Assembly: GCA_017461825.1 (NCBI GenBank) | Contig: JAFTXB010000037.1 | Location: 1-24,406, forward strand | Direction: 5' to 3' | Length of the DNA: 24,406 nucleotides | From: Clostridia bacterium | GTDB lineage: Bacteria; Bacillota; Clostridia; Oscillospirales; CAG-272 | Shown here: positions 15,443 through 23,700 of the stretch, piece by piece | How the letters are laid out: each line of letters begins with the position of its first letter | Numbering within the stretch: position 1 is the first letter of the stretch | Made by a program: the position numbers and the translations under genes | Notes under the pieces: model-generated | The model's input: only the letters and a program-made list of their open reading frames with translations | Told to the model about the DNA's origin: nothing | Databases searched by the model: none

Positions 15443-16171
15443 TTACGTCGTAGGTCCTGCGGGAGTTGTTCTTTGTGTTGCCGTTACTACCAGGTCGAAT
15501 TTGACCTCGCCCTTCATCGCATTGTTGTTGTCATGTGCCGCATCGTAGCCCGGATCACCCTCGTTTGGATGGTTCTGGAACTCTACGACCACAACAAAAT
15601 ACGCTTCTCCGACGGTTGTCATCGTGCCTGTTATATCGGTTTTTTCCGCTCCGACAAAGTCCATCAAAGGCTTGCTTTCATCGGGCTTTTCGCGGTCAAA
15701 TACAAGGTCTTTCTCACACTTGTAGATCTTTACCATCAACTGCTTGGCAAATTCCCTATCCGCGTCCGACAAATTGTCGTCCAACAAACTGACCTGCACG
15801 TTGTAGTCAAACGCAACGTTTCCGTTGTTGGCAAGCTTCATGGCAGCCTGATAGTAGCTCCCGGGAACCATCAGCACTTCCTTACCCGTGCCAAACACGT
15901 TTTCGCCGCTCGCCCCGCTGAAGTCCTTACCATCCTCTGTGGCTCCCTCGCCCTTTGTATCGTCAATCGTTTCAAATATCAAATAGCCCTCGTCGGTTAA
16001 AACGGGATAAATTAAATTCAAACGGCTTAGCTTGATATCCAAATTTCCCGCCACCAGATGGCTGTGAGCATTGAACGACTCACTCAAAAGAGCGTAAGTT
16101 CCACCTACGATGATACAGGTGCATAGCAGAATAATTGCACACGACAACACCAAAGTTCTCTTTGTCCGCAT
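15443..16171 (-). CDS. TasA/camelysin-like secreted fibre subunit
   Basis: This 242-residue protein has an N-terminal signal (MRTKRTLVLSCAIILLCTCIIVGGTYALLSES). The -GGTYALLSES- cleavage zone followed by HLVAGNLDIKL is the hallmark of SipW-processed TasA/CalY family proteins. A beta-rich domain follows (VPGSYYQAAMKLANNGNVAF, then AYFVVVVEFQNHP), with an acidic middle and a polar end. In Bacillus such proteins form the extracellular matrix fibres of biofilms. ATG 16171 has GGAGA just upstream. A longer in-frame start at 16240 lacks a ribosome binding site and would bury the signal peptide. sipW lies two genes upstream, and the giant TasA-like protein follows after 95 bp. That gap holds a GAGGGA/TCCCTC stem without a U-tract and no other gene. 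Confidence 0.85.
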   Translation of the reverse strand: MRTKRTLVLSCAIILLCTCIIVGGTYALLSESFNAHSHLVAGNLDIKLSRLNLIYPVLTDEGYLIFETIDDTKGEGATEDGKDFSGASGENVFGTGKEVLMVPGSYYQAAMKLANNGNVAFDYNVQVSLLDDNLSDADREFAKQLMVKIYKCEKDLVFDREKPDESKPLMDFVGAEKTDITGTMTTVGEAYFVVVVEFQNHPNEGDPGYDAAHDNNNAMKGEVKFDLVVTATQRTTPAGPTT

Positions 16172-16236
16172 CTTGTTCTCTCCTTTCCTTATAGATTTTT
16201 GTTTATTAATACGATACGCGATTGACGCATATCGGA

Positions 16237-16557
16237 TCAATACCGTTTTTTATTGCGCCTCGCGCCGTGACGCGAGCCTGCCTTGATGGGCTTGCTTTTT
16301 TGCAAGCGTGACGCTGTGTCTCTCTTGTCCGCTTTCTTGCTGTGGTTTTTTAAAGCAACCATTGCGATTGCCGCTCCTGCCACGGTAGACATGCAGGCAA
16401 CCGCTGCCGCAAGCGTAGTTCTCTTTTTCGATTCCTTATGCGATGTGTAAAACGGCTTGTTTTCCAAAAGCCAGTCGACCAGCACATATAGGATCGCCAA
16501 GATCGCTAAAATGCCGCCCACCACCTCAAAGGCAATCACCATTTCTCTTATGCTCAT
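16237..16557 (-). CDS. Small two-pass membrane protein with basic tail (unknown function)
   Basis: I do not recognise this 106-residue protein. Two hydrophobic segments are seen (EVVGGILAILAILYVLVDWLL near the N-terminus and AAAVACMSTVAGAAIAMVAL in the middle), then a strongly basic tail (KNHSKKADKR, ending RHGARRNKKRY). ATG 16557 is chosen because a GGAAGG-type site lies about ten bases upstream. The in-frame GTG at 16566 would be too close to it. It sits between sipW and the tasA-like gene, so a role in export or assembly of the fibre protein is plausible. No motif supports a specific function. Confidence 0.75.
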   Translation of the reverse strand: MSIREMVIAFEVVGGILAILAILYVLVDWLLENKPFYTSHKESKKRTTLAAAVACMSTVAGAAIAMVALKNHSKKADKRDTASRLQKSKPIKAGSRHGARRNKKRY

Positions 16558-16605
16558 TTCGTCCACACCTTCCTTTCGGTATGTTCGGGGTCTTTGGTTA
16601 TTTTC

Positions 16606-17475
16606 TTACTTGTTTTCGTCATCGGGCTCCGCTATGTCGGTCGGCCGCTCCTCAGATGCTTGCTCGGTCGGCTCGGCGGATTCGTCCGTAAGCGTTTCCT
16701 CCTCGGGGGATGCTGTCTCATTTTGCTGTTCGGCAACATTCGCCTCGCGGTTTTCAAGCTCAGCCAGTCGGCGGCGCAGCTCCTCAAGCTCGTTGTCTTT
16801 CTTTTCCTCGGCATCCTGCATCCGCGCACGCTTGGATGCACTAACCATGCTTACAATCTTGATTACCTCATACAGGATCACCAGAAAGCAAGGAACGATT
16901 ACGATCAGCACCATTCCGAGGGTCTCTTGCAACAAGCTGATCAAGTATCCCAAAGGATAGCTTTGCCCCACGACCTTTCCTATTACGTAATTGGGACTGT
17001 CTGTATCGGAGGTGTCGATCACCTGCATCAGCTGCCCCGTTTCGGAGTTTTTGTTGTCTCCCTCCAGCTCGATCAGATACCCACCGTTGTCCTGCTTTTC
17101 AATTGCGGCAACGCGGTGCGTGATCGTGACCTGACTGGTGTAAAAATATCGGAAGGTGAGAACGTCACCGACCTTGATATTGGCATACCACTCAGCCGCC
17201 TCTGCCTCGTCCTCGGGAACACACTCAACGAAAACCATGGAACGCACGGGAATCGCACCGATCTCGTAAGCACTGACGTCCGTCAGCTCATTTTCCGCCA
17301 TTGAATCCGATGTTACAACTCTCATTTGATAGCCAAATAATGTTGCCGCACCGTCAATGTCACGTTTTGACAAAACGGTTAGCAAGAGCGCCGCTACGCA
17401 TGTGATCAGAAACAGCGACAGGATCAGGTTTGATACGATGCTCCATATTGTTTTTAAAACTGATCTTTTTTTCAC
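16606..17475 (-). CDS. sipW: SipW-type signal peptidase I (S26B) with acidic coiled-coil tail
   Basis: This 289-residue membrane protease has a first membrane segment at about residues 12-35. The catalytic Ser58 lies in VVTSDSMAEN. His120 in ITHRV replaces the lysine of ordinary bacterial SPase I, the signature of the S26B (ER/archaeal/SipW) class. Asp140 lies in LEGDN. A second membrane segment (about 177-208, LGMVLIVIVPCFLVILYEV) follows. A tail of about 80 residues predicts a coiled coil (KKDNELEELRRRLAELE), then a very acidic stretch. SipW proteins are usually near 190 residues, so this tail is extra. The start is GTG 17475 with GGGAGAA at 17481-17487. It should process the two TasA-type signals downstream. 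SipW dependence is inferred from class and position. Confidence 0.92.
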   Translation of the reverse strand: MKKRSVLKTIWSIVSNLILSLFLITCVAALLLTVLSKRDIDGAATLFGYQMRVVTSDSMAENELTDVSAYEIGAIPVRSMVFVECVPEDEAEAAEWYANIKVGDVLTFRYFYTSQVTITHRVAAIEKQDNGGYLIELEGDNKNSETGQLMQVIDTSDTDSPNYVIGKVVGQSYPLGYLISLLQETLGMVLIVIVPCFLVILYEVIKIVSMVSASKRARMQDAEEKKDNELEELRRRLAELENREANVAEQQNETASPEEETLTDESAEPTEQASEERPTDIAEPDDENK

Positions 17476-17499
17476 GATTATTCTCCCGATGTTCGTTTT

Positions 17500-17724
17500 T
17501 TATGAAGCACGTGCTTCGGATATGCCGCGGATCCGCTCCTGCCGCACCGCGGAAAGCCCCAAAAGGGGGCTTCCCGCAGCCGCTTTGACTGAAAGCGAAT
17601 CGGTAGTTGGAGCCTTTTCGGATTCATTTTGAAAATGAACCCACGTGTAAACCGTTAATAAGATTCCCGCAATAATTAATAAAATCAAGATCACCGTGAT
17701 GACCGTCATAATGTTGTGTTTCAA
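17500..17724 (-). CDS. Small single-pass membrane protein (unknown function), TTG start
   Basis: This 74-residue protein has one strong hydrophobic span (MTVITVILILLIIAGILLTVYTWV), then a hydrophilic region (NESEKAPTTDSLSVKAAAG...RGISEARAS). TTG 17724 is preferred because GGAGG lies at 17731-17735, six bases upstream. The first internal ATG (17709) is 21 bases from it. The gene begins 13 bases after the giant upstream gene and ends 24 bases before sipW, so it belongs to the operon. It holds the place of tapA in Bacillus operons but shows no similarity I can see. The family is unknown. Confidence 0.6.
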   Translation of the reverse strand: MKHNIMTVITVILILLIIAGILLTVYTWVHFQNESEKAPTTDSLSVKAAAGSPLLGLSAVRQERIRGISEARAS

Positions 17725-17737
17725 GGGGTTCCTCCGT

Positions 17738-20700
17738 TCAAGTGATAGGGGTAAAATCTGAAAAACTATTATCATCAGTGGGAAGACTTACGCCGGGTTC
17801 CGTTTCGTTTTCGGTATCCGAAACCTCCGCACGGCTTTGTGCCAGCTCATACATCTGCATCAGGAAATCGGAAAGCCTCATGTTTACCACTTCCTTGTTC
17901 ATCGCGTAATTGCTGTTAAACAAGTACACCTTATTATTTGTAATAAGTGAAGTCCAAAGTGTATTTACGGGGTTGCTCAAGTTATTTGCGTAAACATCAA
18001 TCACTTCCCAGAAAGGAGATACCGTGACCAATTCAAACACAGCAGTTTTTTCACTGTCGTTTGGCAGCTCGCCCATAACGTCCTCGTAATATGCGGAATA
18101 CAAGGCATCGGTAGCCGTCTGTGCCGCAAACTCCATGACAGCACTTACAACACATTTTTTTGCTTCGTTTTGCGTTTGCAGTACAGCGTACACCGAATGC
18201 GAATCAAGTACGGCACTTGTGTAAGCCTCCTGCGACTCATCAAACTTTGGCATGGGAAGGATCCCGTACTCGAATCCTGATTCCTTGATCGCACTGCTTT
18301 GTGCGCTTCCGGGATTCAGCACATTGGTCATAAACAGCGCGCGTCCTTTCGCAAACTCGGTTGCCGTGTCGGCAACGGTATTGAAGCGATATGCGCCCGG
18401 GGTTTCGTTCCAAAGCTTATCCACTCTCATGATCATATCCGTCAAACGGTCATTGACATCGTAACGGTAGGAATCTCCGGCAACGGTTGTCAGTCCAACG
18501 CCGCCCGCATGAAGGAATCCAAACGCGGCACCGTTGTTAGGACCGATCAAGCCTATGCGATCCTCGGCATCAATTGTTCCGTTGTCATTGAGATCGGCAT
18601 AGCACATCTGCATATATTCCTTCATCAGCTCGACCGTCCAAGTTCCATCGAGAACCGCATCATAGATTGATGCAAGGTTGCACTTGGTTGCGAGGGTCTC
18701 GTTGTAATAGGTTACAAAGGTTCTGTCAAGGACCGACAGATTGGCATTGCTGACCGCGCTATACAAACCGCCCACAAACGCTGCCTCAAGATAGCTTTGA
18801 TTCCAGTGGCTTGCATCCAGATCGAGATATGTGAATGCATCATCCGTCAGATCGGCAAAATTGCCGGTGACAATGCCACGAGAAACCTGTGCGTTGGGAT
18901 AAGAGATCAGATCCCACTCACACAGCCCCGACATGGCCATGTTGGTTGCCTGCGCAAAGAAATCATCGGTGTTAATCACATGGAAAGTCAGAATAACGTT
19001 CAGCTTTTCCTCAATCTCCATGTTGCGCTCGAACACAGCCGCGCTCAGCGAGTTGGAAGGATCGCCAAACCATTCTCTATCATTGGAGGTTGCCTGCGCG
19101 ATCACGATCTCCTCCATATCGAAGTCGGGGAACTCTACGGGGAGGTCCCCGGTAGTGTCATCACCACCGGTACCCTCTCCGTCCTCGGGCTTTTCGGGAT
19201 CAACGGGCGTATCGGGAGTATCAGGCTCGGGCTCTTCAGGCTTGGGCTCTTCAGGCTTGGGCTCTTCAGGCTTGGGCTCTTCGGGCTTGGGCTCTTCGGG
19301 CTTGGGCTCTTCGGGCTTGGGATCGACGGGAACATCGGGTTCCTCGCCCTCACCCTCGTCCTTTTTGCCGGTCAGCTCAAACCATTCACTGCCGCTGTCC
19401 TGAACATACCCGCCATTGAGATCGACCATCTCGAAATAACGAGTTTGTGAAGTGAAATCGTAGGTATAGGTCCTGATCCAACCGTGCTGATCGCCGTACA
19501 CATTGGTATGCTCATACTTTTCGGTTTCAACATAGTAACCGCCGTCATCACCTATAAAATAGGTATACGTATTTCTGTTGGTATATGCATCGCCGTTTGT
19601 ATGCTCATGGCTGTTTTCTGTCAGGAGTTCATTGCCGTTTGCATCGGTTACGCACTTCCAAACGCGGGTATAAAGCTCCGCACCGCAATCTATGCATTTG
19701 TAGAGATAGGTCTCTGTCAAAACGGTGTTTCCGTCGGCATCCTGCTCGGTCTTGCTTTCAACAGTATTCTGACTCGTATTGTGACCGATACTGTCATACG
19801 CAACCGTCAGGCTTTTGGCATACGTGCCGTCCTCTTGCAGATCCCAGGAGTAGGTTGTGTTATACCGATAGTTGCAGAATTCGTCTTTTTCCGTACTGTA
19901 ATTTTCGTACAAGTACACAAAGCCGCACTTGGAGCAGGTGTATTTGATGATCTCGTGCCATACGCCATCCACTTTTTGGGACAGGTTTTCTTCTTTAAAG
20001 TCGCAGTGATCATCTCTCCAGCCCATACCGGTTGACTGTCCTTGACAGATCTTGCAGGTATAGACGTGCAACAAACTTCCACATTCACCGATAGGATAAA
20101 TGACCACATCATTTTGGTGGCCAACCCACGTTGAGGTCTTATAGGTATCCTCGCAGAAAATACATTTGTATGCCGTGATGTGATATACCTCGCAGGTTTT
20201 CTCGGGGATGACGCAATTTGCGTCATCCTTTTGGTAAATGTGAGGATCAAGCGTGATGGCGAAGTCGTACTCTCCATCGACACCAACGGGAACGAAGGTT
20301 ACGCGGAGCATATACTCGCAAGCACCAAGTCCCATTTCGGCGGCTATGCTTCGGACTGTCTGCGCATCAACGTAAATCAAGGTGCCCTCAACCGTTGCCT
20401 CAACCTCCAGATAGTGCTCCTCTTCACCAACCACCAAATACAGACCGATCAGGTAATCCTCGAAGTTGCTTCTGTTATAGAAGCCGACGATATACTTTGT
20501 ACCGTCGCCCCAACGGTTGGTCAAATCCTCCAGCTCCACGGCACCGTCGCCGCCCGTGAAGTTTTCAAGTCCGCAGTTTCCACAGGTGTAGATACCGGTT
20601 TGGCTGTTATACTGATAGGAATGACCGTGTCTGCCATAATAGCTTCTCTCCGTCGCCTCACAGCACAGGCAATGCATGATCCGAACAGCCTCCTGCGTAC

Positions 20701-23700
20701 AGGTAGGACCGCGTCCGTTCTCCCAATCTTCAATGTTGTAATTCCACCAATGATTGGTATAATCGGTGTAAACCTTATTTGCTCCTTTGCTATCGGTATA
20801 GGTGCGAACGGGTCTGCAAACCGATTGGCTATAATCATACTCGCTCTTGGACCAGGAGGTTACCTCGTTCTTTTCATTGTAGTACGTATACATCTCTACG
20901 AGCATGACCGTACGCCATTCACCGTTTTCTTGTGTTTGCAACAGGTTCTCCTGATGATCCCACTGTTTGAGATAATTGCTGTTGATATCGTAGGTGTTGT
21001 AGTAATAGCGATCGACACCCGCCTCATACTCGTTGCCGTTGCCGAAGGCTTTATAAGTGTAAACGTACTTGCGTTCGACCACGCCGCAATTCTTGCAGGT
21101 GTAAATCTCTTCCCATACGCGAGTGCCGTTTTCCGCATCCACGGTCTCTTTGGTCTCACTTGTAAACGCATGCGAGATCTTGCCGGTTGCGTAAGAGTTC
21201 TCCCACACGCCGTCATACTTGCCCGTCTCGCGGTCAAATCCGAAATAATAGACCAAATGATTGTAGCCGTAGCACTTATCATCGGATGCGGTATAATCCA
21301 GAACCAGATAACGGAAGCCGCAAGTCTCGGGATCGGTTACAGAACAGGTATAGATCTGTCCGTGATACCGATTTCCGGTCTCCTTGTCGTCATACCAGTA
21401 GGATTCCACAGAATCGAAGTGACACTTTGCGGAAACCTTCAGATCCTTGCGCTCGCCGCAGGGGCAGGAGTAAACGTATGCTACCGCATCGCAAACAGCA
21501 CCGTACTCTTGGTTAAGATCAATGATATCAACCGCGTTTTCGCGATCGATATAATGTCCGGAAGTCCATCTTTTCTGACGTTCGATCTCCGTTTCACATT
21601 CCGCGCAATAGGTCACACGGTCAACGCCGTCCTTACAAGTCTCGCTTTTTTCGGAAAGCTCGTATTTCACAACATGACGCCCGTGCAACTCGACCTCTTC
21701 TTCGGAAACAACGTCACCTTTGGCGTTGATGTGCTTGCGGATCGCGTGGCAGTAGTCACCCTCCGTGGGATAGGTGTACTCGAATAGATCGGACCACGAT
21801 ACCGTTCCGTCGACAGTGTAATTTGCATGGAACTCACCGACCGTATACTGACGGTAATCTCCGCTTTCCAGCTTCGCGTATCCGTACGTTGTCCAACTCT
21901 CGTAAGCCTTGTAAAGCCCGCCCTCGACCTTGGCGTTGGGATCCTGACGGCTTTCACCGCGATATACCATGTTACCGTTTTCATCAAACTTTTCTACATA
22001 GGTGTAAACGTTGAGAAGCTTGTTACAGCGCGAGCACGTGTCGGTGCAAACGGTGGTCACCACGCGCAGTCCGTCAACGGTCTCCTCTGTGGGCTTTGCC
22101 TCGGTTCTCTGATTGTTGTGATTGACACCGCGGTTGTACCGATTATCGATCTCATACGCAGCACTTCCGTCCTCTGCAATGCCGAAGCGATACTTAAGGA
22201 TCTCGGTAAATTCACAGTTTTCACCGTATACGTAGTAGCGCTCACGCGAGTAACGGAATCCGCATTTGGTACAGGTAAACAGAACGTATTCTTTCTCGCC
22301 GCCCTCCTTATCGGTCTCCTTATCGCCAAGCCATTCTTCCTTGAAGGAACAGCACAAGCCGTGAGTGTAGATCTCACTTTCTCTACCGCAAAGGCAACCC
22401 TGAATCGTAATATAGCCGCCGCACTCGGAGCCGTACTGATCCATTTCGAGTTCCGTTTCAAAGGTCTCATGACCGTAGCGGATGTCCTCATAGAAGACCT
22501 CTCCGCAAAGCGAGCAGCGCTCACGGATGATCCAACCTTCCTTACAGTCGGTGGCACCTTGAACCAGCTCACGCTCGACAATGTATTCGGAGTGTCCTAC
22601 ATACTCTTGCCTATCGTTTTTGCCGTTGGAATCGGTATAGGTTGATGTGAAGGAACAAAATTCACCTTCCTTGTAGGTATTCGTACGTGTCGAATAGAAG
22701 ATTTTGTTGCCCTCTGCATCGTATTGGTTTTTGGTTTCCTTCAAAAGGTAGGATACAGGTTTTCCGCTCGGAAGCTCACGGATCACGTATTCGGTCTCGG
22801 TTTCGGTTTCGACATACACATTTCCGTTTCCGTCATAAGCATATGTCGCCTGATAGCGATAGAGCGAATTCTCGTTCTTATCGGTCTTGAGAACCGTCTT
22901 GTTGTGGCTTTCTACCGTTCCGCAATTCTTGCAGACGTAGCGAACCTCGCGGGTCGTAACGAGCAAACCTGTCTCAGGTTCAACACTCTGACTCTCGGAC
23001 AGCACCTCTTCGGTGGTCTTGTGGCTGTATCCGTTGTCAACCGTCCGTTCGATCTCGTACTGTGCATTACCTTCTGCGTCGATTCCGAAGCGGATAGTCT
23101 GATATGTTACGCTGTGGCAATCCTCTTTCGAAAATTCGTTTCTGACCAGCTCGGTGTAAACGAATCCGCATTCCTGACAGGTGTAGGTTATCAGAGTGGA
23201 AATATTTCCGCTCTCCTTATCACCAACGGGTTCATGCGTTACCTTAAATTTACAACCGTGCTCAACAAAATGCCATCCGCCTTGCTGTCCGCAGGGACAG
23301 AAGTATACTTCAATGGAAAGTCCGCACTTGCTGTCAAGCAAGATCTCCTCACCCATTGTAATGTGGTGATAATAGGTTTCGGAATTGACCGTCTCACCGC
23401 AACGGGTACAAACATCCTTGATCATGACACCGTTTGCGCAGTTGTTATCCTTGAGGAATTCGTAGCCGCGCTCGGTATCACCGTGATTGGTCTGGATCTC
23501 GGACGGGAAATCAATGCCGTCTCCGCTGTTGCTGTTACTGTATTTCACAACGCGGTGGCAGTAATCGCCTTCCTCGTAAATGTAATCGTAACGTTCAAAG
23601 AAGGTCACTTCACCCGCGACATTCAAGCGCTCTGTCAATTGCAGAAGCTGGTATGCGAAGGTTTCGCCGCTTTCAAGCACTGCAATAGCGTAGGTGCGGA

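Noticed and set aside
19214..19330. CRISPR-like array suggested by short regular repeats
   Set aside because: The units are 15 bp without spacers and encode PKPEE in frame. No cas genes are present.
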